A DNA stretch of 64,000 bases, taken from NCBI RefSeq assembly GCF_000017265.1, contig NC_011144.1:1528001-1592000 (forward strand). The letters are read 5' to 3'. Both the position numbers and the translations under genes were made by a program. Shown piece by piece: positions 8,134 to 17,468 of this stretch. This stretch comes from Phenylobacterium zucineum HLK1. GTDB taxonomy: Bacteria > Pseudomonadota > Alphaproteobacteria > Caulobacterales > Caulobacteraceae. The stretch's first letter is position 1; each line of letters opens with the position of its first letter. The notes below the pieces were generated by a model. It ran no database searches, was not told the DNA's origin, and saw nothing but the letters and a program-made list of their open reading frames with translations.

Positions 8134-8958
8134 CTAGGCAGGGCGGTCGGGACGATCAAGCCTTTCGGCCAAGGTCAAAAGGTCGCTCCAGGCGCGCTTC
8201 TTGGCGCCGGGCTGGCGAAGCAGGAAGGCCGGGTGCAGCGTCGGCATGGCCGGCAGCTCCAGGGCGCCGTCGCTGGATCGCCACTCGAACCAGCGGCCCC
8301 GCAGCGAGAGGATGCCCTCGTCCTTCTTCAGCAGGCTCTTGGCCGAGGCCCCGCCCACCAGCAGCAGCATGCGGGGCTGGGTCAGGGCGATCGCCCGCTC
8401 GAGGAACGGAGCGCAGATCAACTGTTCGTGGGGCGAGGGGGTCCGGTTGCCCGGCGGCCGCCAGAAGACGGTGTTGGTGATCAGAGCCCGGCCGGTCAGG
8501 CCGGCGGCGCCCAGCATCCGGTCGAGCAGCTTCCCGGCGCGTCCGACGAACGGCAGCCCCTGGGAGTCCTCCTCGGCGCCGGGACCCTCGCCGATTACCA
8601 TCAGCGGCGCCGACGGCTCGCCGCGCCAGCACACCGCCTTGCTGGCGGCGCCCTCGAACCGCAGCGGGCAACCCTCGAACGCCGCGATGGCCGCGGCCAG
8701 GGCGTCCATGTCCTGGGCCTGCGCGGCCAGCGCCTGGGCCTGGGCGATCGCCGCCGAGACGTCGGGCTGCGGCGAGGCGACCGGCCCGGGCCGCACGGCC
8801 GGCGCGACAAGCGGGGGGGCGGGCTTCGGCGGCAGGATCTTGCCGGCCTCGATGCGGTCGAACGGCTCGTCCAGCAGCATGCCGTCGACGCCCGCCTCGG
8901 CCCAGAAGGCGAGCAGGCTTTCGGCGATCAGCGCGTCTGATGGGGCGGCCGGAGGCAT
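8134..8958 (-). CDS. Uracil-DNA glycosylase superfamily protein (family 4-like)
   Basis: 274 residues. The first 100 are Ala/Pro-rich and poorly conserved. The catalytic fold starts at MVIGEGPGAEEDSQGLPFVG, the active-site block of family 4 UDGs, and ends with TLHPAFLLRQP. Family 4 enzymes hold a 4Fe-4S cluster with four cysteines; here only those in EGCPL and LICAPF remain, while the CxxC partner is missing and the usual cysteine before RPP is tryptophan (VFWRPPGNRTP). It probably excises uracil from DNA but may lack the cluster. It lies 76 bp upstream of the transglycosylase gene in the same direction. Confidence 0.8.
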   Translation of the reverse strand: MPPAAPSDALIAESLLAFWAEAGVDGMLLDEPFDRIEAGKILPPKPAPPLVAPAVRPGPVASPQPDVSAAIAQAQALAAQAQDMDALAAAIAAFEGCPLRFEGAASKAVCWRGEPSAPLMVIGEGPGAEEDSQGLPFVGRAGKLLDRMLGAAGLTGRALITNTVFWRPPGNRTPSPHEQLICAPFLERAIALTQPRMLLLVGGASAKSLLKKDEGILSLRGRWFEWRSSDGALELPAMPTLHPAFLLRQPGAKKRAWSDLLTLAERLDRPDRPA

Positions 8959-9015
8959 CGGTTCCTTTTCACCGGGTCGGAGCCGGTTGTCAGCCCCGGT
9001 TGGCGTCGCCGGGCC

Positions 9016-9567
9016 CTACTTTCCCGCCGTCAGGTCGAACTCCAGCCGGAAATGCCGTCCCGGCCGGTTCAGCTCGTAGGCGAAGGTCCGGCCGGGCTCG
9101 ATCTCCATCGACCAGACGTTGGCCATCGAGGCTGGTATGCCCTCGCGCTGGAACAGCTCGCGCGAGAAGGCGTCGGCGGGAAAGTCCTGCCGGCGCGCCG
9201 TTCCCGCGGCCGTCGTCGTCCCCCCGTACCGGCTGACCGTGTCCTCGGAGCCGTCGGCGTGGCGGTGGTCGTGCTTCAGGGTCAGGCCTTCGGGCGCGCG
9301 GGTGACGACCCAGGTGCGGGAGCGGTCCTCGCCCACCTGCACAGGCATGCGGACCGTGTCGGCGGTGCAGTCTCGGACCCGCAGGGTCACCGGCGCGCGG
9401 AAGGCCGTATCGGCGGGATCGTCCGAGGCCATGCGGCCGGTATAGCTCTTGCCGCACATGGCCTTCAGGGCCGCGAAGAAGGCGTCGTGGGGCTCGGCGG
9501 CGCCGGCGGGAGCGGTCAGGCCGAGCCCGAGGACGGCGGCGGCGAGGGCGTAGCAAACAGGTCTCAT
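9016..9567 (-). CDS. Secreted hypothetical protein
   Basis: 183 residues. A clear signal peptide (MRPVCYALAAAVLGLGLTAPAGAA) predicts export. The mature part starts with a helix containing MCGKSYTGRM and continues as a mostly beta-rich domain with two cysteines that could form a disulfide. I do not recognise a family with certainty. The gene stands alone, divergent from the ETF-ubiquinone oxidoreductase gene. Confidence 0.7.
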   Translation of the reverse strand: MRPVCYALAAAVLGLGLTAPAGAAEPHDAFFAALKAMCGKSYTGRMASDDPADTAFRAPVTLRVRDCTADTVRMPVQVGEDRSRTWVVTRAPEGLTLKHDHRHADGSEDTVSRYGGTTTAAGTARRQDFPADAFSRELFQREGIPASMANVWSMEIEPGRTFAYELNRPGRHFRLEFDLTAGK

Positions 9568-9624
9568 GCGGCCAGCTTAGCCGCGCGGGGGCGCAAAACC
9601 CTAGCGCTGGAGCGGGCTTGGCGC

Positions 9625-9653
9625 TTGACCACCCTTGGGTGACATCCCGATAA
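9625..9653 (+). promoter_or_regulatory. Candidate promoter of the ETF-QO gene with internal dyad
   Basis: TTGACC (9625-9630) is followed after 17 bases by CGATAA (9648-9653). The spacer begins with the inverted repeat CACCC-TT-GGGTG (9630-9641), which could be an operator. The gene starts at 9731, giving a leader of about 70 nt. The -10 match is weak. Confidence 0.35.
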
Positions 9654-9730
9654 GACGCCGCGATACAAGGCGGCGGACAGGCGGGCGAGGGGACCCGGCC
9701 GCGCCGCGAGGGGATGAGGAGCCAGGCGCC

Positions 9731-11401
9731 ATGAGCGAAGACGTCGAACGCGAGGCCATGGAGTACGACGTCGTCATCGTGGGCGCCGGGCCGTCGGGCC
9801 TGGCCGCCGCGATCCGGCTCAAGCAACTCGCCGCCGAGGCGGGGACGGACGTTTCCGTCGCGGTGCTGGAGAAGGGCTCGGAAGTCGGCGCCCACATCCT
9901 GTCGGGCGCGGTGATCGACCCCAAGGGGATCTCCGAGCTGCTGCCGAACTGGAAGGAGCTGGGCGCGCCGCTCGAGACTCCGGTGACCAAGGACCAGTTC
10001 ATCCTGCTGGGGCCGCAGGGCAGCCTGGACCTGCCGATGTGGGCGATGCCGCCCTTCATGAACAACCACGGCAACTACATCGCCAGCCTGGGGAACGTCT
10101 GCCGCTGGCTCGCCCAGCAGGCGGAGGGCCTGGGCGTCGAGGTCTACCCCGGCATGGCCGCCTCCGAGCCGGTGTTCGGCCCGAACGGCGAGCTGAGGGG
10201 CGTGGTGGCCGGCGTGTTCGGCGTGACCAAGGACGGCCCCGGTCCCGACTACCAGCCCGGCGTCGAGGTGCTGGGCAAGTACGTCTTCATCGGCGAGGGC
10301 GTCCGCGGCTCGCTCGCCAAGGTGCTGAAGGCGAAGTACGGCCTCTGCAAGGACGCCGATCCCGAGAAGTACGGCATCGGCATCAAGGAGCTGTGGCAGG
10401 TTCCCGACGAGGTGTTCAAGCCGGGCCTGGCGGTCCACACCACGGGCTGGCCGCTCGACAACCGCACCGGCGGCGGCAGCTTCATGTACCACTTCGGGGA
10501 CAACTACATCGCCCTCGGCTACGTGGTGCACCTCAACTACAAGAACCCCTGGCTCTCGCCCTTCGACGAGTTCCAGCGCTGGAAGCACCATCCGGAAGTG
10601 GCCAAGCACCTGGCCGGCGGCAAGCGCATCGCCTATGGCGCGCGCGCCATCAGCGAGGGCGGCCTGCAGTCGATCCCGAAGCTCTACTTCCCGGGCGGCG
10701 TGCTGCTGGGCGATTCCGCCGGCTTCGTGAACGTCCCCCGCATCAAGGGCAGCCACAACGCCATGAAGAGCGGGATGATGGCCGCCGAGGCCGCGTTCGC
10801 CGCCCTCCAGGCCGGCCGCTCGGGTGACGAGCTCGCCGAGTACAAGCAGGCCTTCGACAGCTCCTGGGTGAAGAAGGAGCTGAACATCGTCCGCAACGCC
10901 AAGCCGATGCTGTCGAAGTTCGGCACCGCCATGGGCGGGGCGGTCGGCATGTTCGACATGTGGACCACCCACCTGCTGGGCGGCTTCTCGTTCTTCGGCA
11001 CCCTGCGCCACGACAAGGGCGATCCGGAGTCCACGGGCCTGGCCAAGGACTACCAGCCGATCGTCTATCCGAAGCCGGACGGCGTCCTGTCGTTCGACAA
11101 GCTGTCGTCGGTCTTCCTGTCGAACACCAACCACGACGAGAGCCAGCCGGCGCACCTGAAGCTGCGCGATCCCTCGGTGCCGATCGACGTGAACCTGCCG
11201 AAGTTCGGCGAGCCGGCGCGGCTTTACTGCCCGGCGGGGGTCTACGAGGTGCTGTACGACGAGGCGGGCCAGAACCCGAAGTTCCAGATCAACTTCCAGA
11301 ACTGCGTCCACTGCAAGACCTGCGACATCAAGGATCCGTCGCAGAACATCGACTGGACCACGCCCCAGGGCGGGGACGGGCCGAATTACCCCAACATGTG
11401 A
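9731..11401 (+). CDS. Electron transfer flavoprotein-ubiquinone oxidoreductase
   Basis: About 556 residues. The FAD-binding motif VVIVGAGPSGLAAAIRLK is near the N-terminus, followed by EVGAHILSGAVIDP, a signature of ETF-QO. The C-terminal 4Fe-4S site is complete: a first cysteine in RLYCPAG and then CVHCKTC before DIKDPSQNIDW. The protein sits on the inner membrane face and passes electrons from ETF, reduced by acyl-CoA and other dehydrogenases, to ubiquinone. Length and motifs match the family throughout. No ETF subunit genes are nearby. The downstream TPR lipoprotein gene follows after 46 bases. Confidence 0.95.
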   Translation: MSEDVEREAMEYDVVIVGAGPSGLAAAIRLKQLAAEAGTDVSVAVLEKGSEVGAHILSGAVIDPKGISELLPNWKELGAPLETPVTKDQFILLGPQGSLDLPMWAMPPFMNNHGNYIASLGNVCRWLAQQAEGLGVEVYPGMAASEPVFGPNGELRGVVAGVFGVTKDGPGPDYQPGVEVLGKYVFIGEGVRGSLAKVLKAKYGLCKDADPEKYGIGIKELWQVPDEVFKPGLAVHTTGWPLDNRTGGGSFMYHFGDNYIALGYVVHLNYKNPWLSPFDEFQRWKHHPEVAKHLAGGKRIAYGARAISEGGLQSIPKLYFPGGVLLGDSAGFVNVPRIKGSHNAMKSGMMAAEAAFAALQAGRSGDELAEYKQAFDSSWVKKELNIVRNAKPMLSKFGTAMGGAVGMFDMWTTHLLGGFSFFGTLRHDKGDPESTGLAKDYQPIVYPKPDGVLSFDKLSSVFLSNTNHDESQPAHLKLRDPSVPIDVNLPKFGEPARLYCPAGVYEVLYDEAGQNPKFQINFQNCVHCKTCDIKDPSQNIDWTTPQGGDGPNYPNM

Positions 11402-11423
11402 CGCCGCCGCTCTTGCGGCCCCG

Positions 11424-11447
11424 GTCGGGAGCCCCCAAGCTCCCGAC
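11424..11447 (+). promoter_or_regulatory. Hairpin abutting the start codon of the TPR lipoprotein gene
   Basis: GTCGGGAG (11424-11431) and CTCCCGAC (11440-11447) form a perfect 8-bp stem with an 8-nt loop that ends directly before the ATG. The only Shine-Dalgarno-like bases, GGGAG, lie within the stem and 16 nt from the start. The hairpin could block translation, or by folding bring the SD closer. No T-run follows, so a terminator role is less likely. Confidence 0.4.
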
Positions 11448-13139
11448 ATGCGTCATCGCCTTCTCGCCTTCGCCGCCCCGCTGGTGCTCCTCGGGGCCTG
11501 CGCGACCACGCCGCCTGCCGACGACCTGCCGGGCGTGCCCACCGCGGCGGCCGACACGGCCTACGGCATGTTCCTGGCGGGCAACGCCGCGCTGAACGAG
11601 GGGCGCAGCGACGAGGCCGCCCGGTTCCTGGAGATGGCCCGCGCCCGCAGCGGCGACGAAGCCGCGGTGGCCGAGCGGGCGTTCACCGCCGCCCTGCTGG
11701 CCGGTGACATCGACAAGGCCGCCGAGCTCGCCCCCGACGGGCCCGCCGCCTCCGAGCCCGCCAGGCGCATGGGCCGGCTGGTGCAGGCCGTCGAGGCCAT
11801 CGCCGACGGCAAGGGCCGGCTGGCCTACGAACAGCTTTCCGGCGAGGCCATCGGCTTCCCGCACCGCGGCGCGGCGGCGCTGCTGGCGCCCTGGGCCGCC
11901 GCCCAGGCGGGCGACGTCGAGGCCTCCCTGGTCCGCCCGCAGGTGCGGGGCGACCTCAGCGTCGACTTCTTCGGCCAGCTCGGCCAGGCCTATCTCTTCG
12001 AGCGCGCCCGCCGCTTCGACGAGGCCGAGACCGACTTCAAGGCTGTGACCGCCGGGGAGACGCCGTCCGAGCTGACGGTGCTGGCCTATGGCGGCTTCCT
12101 CGAGCGCCGCGGCCGCCGGGCCGAGGCGGTGAAGCTGTACGACGCGGCGCTTCAGCGGACCCCCGGCAGCCTGCAGCTCCAGGCGGCGCGCGAGCGGGCG
12201 GCCGCCGGCCGGTCCGCCCCCGCGGCCCCGACGGTGAAGGAAGGCGCGGCTCTCGCGATGCTGGCGCCGGCGGCGACCATGATCGCGGCGCGTCAAGGCC
12301 AGATCGGCCTCGCCTACCTGCGGCTGGCGCTGCGCCTCGATCCCGGCCGGAACGACGCCTGGTTGATGGTCGGCGACTTCCTGCAGAGCGGCGGCGACGT
12401 CGAGGGCGCCCGCGCCGCCTATGCCCGGCCCAAGCCCGGGTCCCCGGAGTACGGCGCGGCCCAGGCCAAGCTCGCCTGGAGCTATCAGAGCGAGGACCGG
12501 ACGGAGACGGCGCTGAAACTCGCCCGGGCGGCCGCCGCGACGGGCGATCCCGACGCGCGCCTCACCCTGTCGGACCTCCTGCGGGCCAACGGCGAATACG
12601 CCGAATCCGTCCAGTTGCTGGGCGAGCTGATCGCGGAGTCCGCCACGCCGGACTGGCGCCTCTACTACGCCCGCGGCGCGGCCCTGGCGCAGATGGACCG
12701 CTGGAAGGACGCCGAGGCCGACCTGCAGGCGGCGCTCAAGCTGCGGCCGGACGAGCCCGAGCTGCTGAACTTCCTGGGTTATTCCTGGATCGATCGCGGC
12801 GAGCGGCTCGAGGAGGCCATGGCGATGGTCGAGAAGGCGGTCGCCTCCAACCCGCGCTCGGGGGCGATGATCGACAGCCTGGGGTGGGCCCACTACCGGA
12901 TGGGCGACTACAAGGCCGCCGTCGAGAAGCTGGAGCAGGCCGTCGAGCTCGAGGCCGGCGATCCCGAGATCAACAACCACCTCGGCGACGCCTACTGGAT
13001 GGCGGGGCGCAAGGACGAGGCGGTCTTCCAATGGCGGCGCGTCCTGACGCTGAAGCCGGACGCCAAGATCCAGGCCGACGCCGAGGCCAAGCTGGCCTCG
13101 GGCCTTGGGCCGCAGGCGCCGAAGCTCGCCGGACAGTAG
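11448..13139 (+). CDS. TPR-repeat lipoprotein
   Basis: 563 residues. The N-terminus is a lipoprotein signal peptide with lipobox LLGAC (Cys18 region). The rest is a chain of tetratricopeptide repeats; clear ones lie around residues 395-540, e.g. LLNFLGYSWIDRG, SLGWAHYRMGDYKAAV and HLGDAYWMAGRKDEAV. Such proteins are envelope scaffolds; this long TPR type is widespread in alphaproteobacteria, with no defined partner that I can name. The next gene, ispE, starts one base after its stop, indicating co-transcription. Note the hairpin touching its start codon. Confidence 0.85.
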   Translation: MRHRLLAFAAPLVLLGACATTPPADDLPGVPTAAADTAYGMFLAGNAALNEGRSDEAARFLEMARARSGDEAAVAERAFTAALLAGDIDKAAELAPDGPAASEPARRMGRLVQAVEAIADGKGRLAYEQLSGEAIGFPHRGAAALLAPWAAAQAGDVEASLVRPQVRGDLSVDFFGQLGQAYLFERARRFDEAETDFKAVTAGETPSELTVLAYGGFLERRGRRAEAVKLYDAALQRTPGSLQLQAARERAAAGRSAPAAPTVKEGAALAMLAPAATMIAARQGQIGLAYLRLALRLDPGRNDAWLMVGDFLQSGGDVEGARAAYARPKPGSPEYGAAQAKLAWSYQSEDRTETALKLARAAAATGDPDARLTLSDLLRANGEYAESVQLLGELIAESATPDWRLYYARGAALAQMDRWKDAEADLQAALKLRPDEPELLNFLGYSWIDRGERLEEAMAMVEKAVASNPRSGAMIDSLGWAHYRMGDYKAAVEKLEQAVELEAGDPEINNHLGDAYWMAGRKDEAVFQWRRVLTLKPDAKIQADAEAKLASGLGPQAPKLAGQ

Positions 13140-13140
13140 G

Positions 13141-14028
13141 GTGCCCGCCGTCTTCGCGCCGGCCAAGGTCAACCTCTTCCTGCACGTGGGCGCGCCGGAG
13201 CCCTCGGGCTACCACCCGATCTGCAGCCTGATGACGTTCGCCGACGTGGGCGACCGGGTCAGCGCGGCCGGGGCCGACGCCCTGGATCTCGTGGTGGACG
13301 GGCCGTTCGCCCGCGAGCTGGCGGGGGAGGGCGACAACCTCGTCCTGCGCGCCGCTCGCGCGCTGATCGCCGAGGCGCGCCGGCCGGTTCCACCGATCGC
13401 GCTGCGCCTGGAGAAGCGCCTGCCGGTGGCCAGCGGCCTGGGCGGCGGCTCCAGCGACGCCGGCGCGGCCTTGCGGCTGATGCGCGAGGCGCTGGCGCTC
13501 GACGTTTCCGACGCGCGGCTGGAAGCCGTGGCAGCTAGCCTCGGGGCGGACGGCGCCGCCTGCCTCTGGGGACGTCCCGCACTCGCCCAGGGGCGGGGCG
13601 AGCGTCTTTCGCCCGCGCCGGCCATGCCGGTCCTCGACGCGGTGCTGGTCAATCCGGGCGCGCCCGTCTCCACTGCCGACGTCTACCGGCGCTTCGACGC
13701 GGCCGGCGCCTTCGGGTCCGTGGAGCCGCCCGCAGCGCCCGAAGCGTTCGAGAGTCCCCAGGAGGTCGCCGCCTGGCTGGCCGGCCAGCGCAACGATCTG
13801 GAGGCCCCGGCGCTCGCCGTCGCACCGGCGGTCGGCGCGGCGCTGGAGACCCTGCGCGCCGAGCCCGAGACCCTGCTGGCGCGCGTGTCCGGCTCGGGCG
13901 GCACCTGCTTCGCCCTGTGCGCCGGCGACATCGAGGCCGAGAGCCTGGCCGAGCGGCTGCAGGCCCTGGCGCCGGACTGGTGGGTCGTCCGCTGCCGGCT
14001 CGGCGGCCCCTCGCCGGACGCGGCCTGA
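13141..14028 (+). CDS. ispE: 4-diphosphocytidyl-2-C-methyl-D-erythritol kinase
   Basis: About 295 residues, starting at GTG one base after the preceding stop (TAGGGTG). FAPAKVNLFLHV is the conserved N-terminus of IspE and LPVASGLGGGSSDAGAALRL is the GHMP-kinase ATP loop. A late SGSGGTCFAL stretch completes the family pattern. IspE phosphorylates CDP-methylerythritol in the MEP route to isoprenoid precursors. A TTG at 13105 in the same frame would overlap the previous gene and adds an Arg-rich stretch foreign to the family, so it was not chosen. Confidence 0.92.
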   Translation: MPAVFAPAKVNLFLHVGAPEPSGYHPICSLMTFADVGDRVSAAGADALDLVVDGPFARELAGEGDNLVLRAARALIAEARRPVPPIALRLEKRLPVASGLGGGSSDAGAALRLMREALALDVSDARLEAVAASLGADGAACLWGRPALAQGRGERLSPAPAMPVLDAVLVNPGAPVSTADVYRRFDAAGAFGSVEPPAAPEAFESPQEVAAWLAGQRNDLEAPALAVAPAVGAALETLRAEPETLLARVSGSGGTCFALCAGDIEAESLAERLQALAPDWWVVRCRLGGPSPDAA

Positions 14029-14042
14029 CCGCCCAAACGGAA

Positions 14043-14066
14043 GCGGGGGCCCCGAAGGACCCCCGC
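14043..14066. terminator. Hairpin between convergent ispE and amtB
   Basis: GCGGGGG (14043-14049) pairs with CCCCCGC (14060-14066) in the gap between two convergent genes. On the minus strand it is followed by TTCCGTTT, so it could terminate amtB and, less surely, ispE. Confidence 0.5.
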
Positions 14067-14115
14067 GCCACCCCGAAGACGCCGCCGCGAGGCGACGCCT
14101 CTCCCCCGGAGCGGA

Positions 14116-15534
14116 TCAGGTCTCGTGCAGTGCTTCGCCGTGCTGCGAGATGTCGAGACCGTCGACCTCCGCCTCCTCGCTGACGCGCAGGCCCAGCGTG
14201 AACTTGAGGATCATCAGGATCACGAAGGTGGCCACGGCGCACCAGACGACGGTGCCGATGATGCCGAAGAACTGCGCGCCGAGGCTGGCGTTCGCCGCCG
14301 CGTCGCCGCCGATGGCGGCGTCGGCCAGCAGGCCCGTCAGCAGGGCGCCGGCGATGCCCGCGACCCCGTGGACGCCGAAGACATCGAGGCTGTCGTCGTA
14401 CTTGAGGGCCCGCTTGATCCAGACCGCGCCGGCGTAGGCCGCGGCGCCGCCGACGAGGCCGATGATCAGCGCGCCCTGCGGGTTCACGAAGCCCGCGGCC
14501 GGCGTGATGGCCACGAGGCCCGCCACCGCCCCCGAGGCCAGGCCCAGCATGCCGGGCTTCTTACGCTCGACCCACTCGATGATCATCCAGGCCACCGCCG
14601 CGGCCGCCGTGGCGACCTGGGTGTTCAGCATGGCCACCGCCGCAAGGCCGTTGGCGGCCACGGCCGAGCCGGCGTTGAAGCCGAACCAGCCGACCCACAG
14701 GAGGCTGGCGCCGATCATGGTCAGCACGAGGTTGTGCGGCGCCATGTTGTCGGTCCCGTAGCCCTTGCGCTTGCCGAGGACGAGCGCGCAGACGAGGCCC
14801 GCGACGCCGGCGTTGATGTGCACCACCGTGCCGCCGGCGAAGTCGAGGACGCCGTGCTCGGACATGAAGCCGCCGCCCCACACCCAGTGGCAGACCGGCG
14901 CGTAGACCACCAGCGACCACAGGATCATGAACAGCAGCATGGCCGAGAACTTCATCCGCTCGGCGAACGCGCCGACGATCAGGGCGGGCGTGATGATCGC
15001 GAAGGTCATCTGGAAGACGACGAACAGGTACTGCGGAATGCTGCCCGACACGTCGTCGATGCCGATGCCGTTCAGCATGGCCGCGCCGAACCCGCCGACA
15101 TAGGCGTTGAGATCCGCCGACGGGTTCTCGGAGAAGGCGAGGGAATAGCCCAGCACCATCCAGACGACGCTGATCACCGCGGTGATCGCGAAGCACTGGG
15201 CGACCGTGGCGATCACGTTCTTGCGCCGGACCATGCCGCCGTAGAACAGCGCCAGGCCTGGAACGGTCATGGCCAGCACCAGCGCGGTGGAGGTCAGCAG
15301 CCAGGCGGTGTCGCCGCTGTCGGCGGTGGGGGTCTCCTCGGCTGCCGCGGCGGCCTCGGTCGGCTCCGCGGCCGGGGGCGGCGCGGCCGCTTCAGGCGCG
15401 GGCGCAGCCGTGGCCGGCGCCTCGGCGGCGGCCGGCGCGGTCTCCTGCGCGAAGGCGGGCGCGGCCAGGGGCGCTCCCGTGATCAGGGCGGCGAGCGCGA
15501 GCCCGGCCAGCCTATTGAATCCCAGCAATTTCAT
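14116..15534 (-). CDS. amtB: Ammonium transporter
   Basis: 472 residues. A signal peptide (ending PAFAQE) is followed by an Ala/Pro/Glu-rich linker to about residue 70 and then eleven membrane segments. Conserved Amt features are LALFYGGMVRRKN, the His-containing CHWVWGGGFM and the second pore histidine in DVFGVHGVAGIAGALL. It imports ammonium through the inner membrane and is normally gated by GlnK. It lies 22 bp downstream of glnK in one operon, the standard arrangement. Expression is likely induced by nitrogen limitation, although I see no clear sigma-54 site upstream. Confidence 0.95.
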   Translation of the reverse strand: MKLLGFNRLAGLALAALITGAPLAAPAFAQETAPAAAEAPATAAPAPEAAAPPPAAEPTEAAAAAEETPTADSGDTAWLLTSTALVLAMTVPGLALFYGGMVRRKNVIATVAQCFAITAVISVVWMVLGYSLAFSENPSADLNAYVGGFGAAMLNGIGIDDVSGSIPQYLFVVFQMTFAIITPALIVGAFAERMKFSAMLLFMILWSLVVYAPVCHWVWGGGFMSEHGVLDFAGGTVVHINAGVAGLVCALVLGKRKGYGTDNMAPHNLVLTMIGASLLWVGWFGFNAGSAVAANGLAAVAMLNTQVATAAAAVAWMIIEWVERKKPGMLGLASGAVAGLVAITPAAGFVNPQGALIIGLVGGAAAYAGAVWIKRALKYDDSLDVFGVHGVAGIAGALLTGLLADAAIGGDAAANASLGAQFFGIIGTVVWCAVATFVILMILKFTLGLRVSEEAEVDGLDISQHGEALHET

Positions 15535-15556
15535 GAGTGTCTGTCCCCTTGTCCCC

Positions 15557-16301
<745 letters not shown>

Positions 16302-16937
16302 ATGACGTCCAACAGCCTGCTTTCCGCCGCCGCCGCGCTCGCCCTGGTCACGGGCCTTTCCGCCCCCGCCTTCGCGCAGGACGCCGCGCCGGCCCAGAGC
16401 GAGGCCGCCGCCCCCGCCGCTGCGGCTCCGGCGTCGGACGCCGCCGCCGTCCAGGTCACCCCCGCCGGCGACCTGGTCGAGACGCTGAAGGCCTCGGGCA
16501 AGTTCACCACCTTCATCCAGGGCCTCGACGCCACGAACCTGACCGGTCTGCTGAAGACCAACAAGAACCTGACCGTCTTCGCGCCCAGCGACGCGGCGTT
16601 CGCGACCCTGCCGGCCGCCGAGCTCGAGAAGCTCAAGACCGACAAGACCGCGATGCAGAAGTTCCTGCTGCACCACGTGATCAACGCCCCGGTCGATTCC
16701 TCGAAGATCCAGGGCGCGCGGGGCCCGGTGCCGTCGGGCGCCGGCGACCAGATCCTGCTGGACGGCAGCGACGAGGCCGGCGCGCTGAAGGCCGACGGCG
16801 CCACGATCGTCCAGGCGGACGTGCGCACCGGCAGCGGCCTGCTGCACGTGGTCGACAAGCCGCTGACCGCCGGGGCCGGCGACGCCCAGGCCCAGGCGCC
16901 GGCCCAAGCTCCGGCCCAGACCTCGGGAACCAACTGA
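16302..16937 (+). CDS. Secreted fasciclin (FAS1) domain protein
   Basis: About 211 residues. The start at 16302 follows GACGAGG and opens a signal peptide ending PAFAQD; an ATG 21 bases upstream is possible but less well placed. After an Ala-rich linker, the single FAS1 domain occupies about residues 55-190, with NLTVFAPSDAAFATLP (the H1 motif) and LLHHVINAPVD, then GLLHVVDKPL. The C-terminal tail is an AQAPAQAP repeat. FAS1 proteins are extracytoplasmic adhesion or stress-related modules; the ligand is unknown. Confidence 0.88.
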   Translation: MTSNSLLSAAAALALVTGLSAPAFAQDAAPAQSEAAAPAAAAPASDAAAVQVTPAGDLVETLKASGKFTTFIQGLDATNLTGLLKTNKNLTVFAPSDAAFATLPAAELEKLKTDKTAMQKFLLHHVINAPVDSSKIQGARGPVPSGAGDQILLDGSDEAGALKADGATIVQADVRTGSGLLHVVDKPLTAGAGDAQAQAPAQAPAQTSGTN

Positions 16938-16950
16938 GGGCCAATGCGGT
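16926..16950 (+). promoter_or_regulatory. Candidate sigma-T/EcfG-type promoter
   Basis: GGAAC (16926-16930), 16 bases, then CGGT (16947-16950) resembles the general-stress consensus GGAAC-N16/17-CGTT with one mismatch. It overlaps the end of the fasciclin gene and would start a transcript near 16957, at the first arm of the following hairpin. Confidence 0.25.
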
Positions 16951-16952
16951 AA

Positions 16953-16998
16953 AGCTCCTGCAACCCACGGGTGGGGCGGCAGACGTCCAACAGGAGCT
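16953..16998 (+). promoter_or_regulatory. Leader inverted repeat covering the Shine-Dalgarno of the Ser/Thr-rich gene
   Basis: AGCTCCTG (16953-16960) is the exact complement of CAGGAGCT (16991-16998). The second arm contains the ribosome-binding sequence CAGGAG for the gene at 17005, so pairing would hide it. The 30-nt loop leaves room for another structure. This is a candidate translational switch. Confidence 0.4.
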
Positions 16999-17004
16999 AG
17001 ACCC

Positions 17005-17427
17005 ATGACCCTCAAGATTCTCGCCAGCGCCGTCGCGGCCTCGGCTCTCATGGCCGGCGCCGCGATGGCCCAGTCGACGTCGTCGGCGACGCCGGACCAG
17101 CACACCACCACCAGCCCGTCGACGCCCACCAGCGACACGACGGCGACCGGTACGACCACTGGTGCGACGGTGGGCTCGACCAGCACGTCGTCCGACACCA
17201 GCTCGTGGTCCTCCACGTCCGGGGCCACGACGTCAGCCGGGGCGACGACCTCGGCGGATGCGTCGACCGGCGCGACGGCCACCTCGGCGACCGCCTACGG
17301 CCAGGGCGCCAGCGTCACCACGACGATGGTCACCAACGGCCCGGTGCCGGACACCCCCGAGAACCGGGAAAAGTACGGCGAACCCCTCTCGCGGGCCGGC
17401 AAGATGACCGCCGCCCGGGGCAACTGA
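17005..17427 (+). CDS. Ser/Thr-rich secreted protein
   Basis: 140 residues. The signal peptide ends at AAMAQS. Residues 24-95 are almost entirely Ser, Thr, Ala and Gly (e.g. TTATGTTTGATVGSTSTSS), a low-complexity stretch likely disordered and possibly a glycosylation or surface spacer region. The C-terminus, NGPVPDTPENREKYGEP, is better ordered and similar in style to short periplasmic proteins of Caulobacterales. No function is known. It lies downstream of the fasciclin gene with its own candidate stress-type promoter. Confidence 0.7.
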   Translation: MTLKILASAVAASALMAGAAMAQSTSSATPDQHTTTSPSTPTSDTTATGTTTGATVGSTSTSSDTSSWSSTSGATTSAGATTSADASTGATATSATAYGQGASVTTTMVTNGPVPDTPENREKYGEPLSRAGKMTAARGN

Positions 17428-17468
17428 CGCCCGGTGGAATAAGCCGCTTCGGCCGGCTTGAAGCGAAG

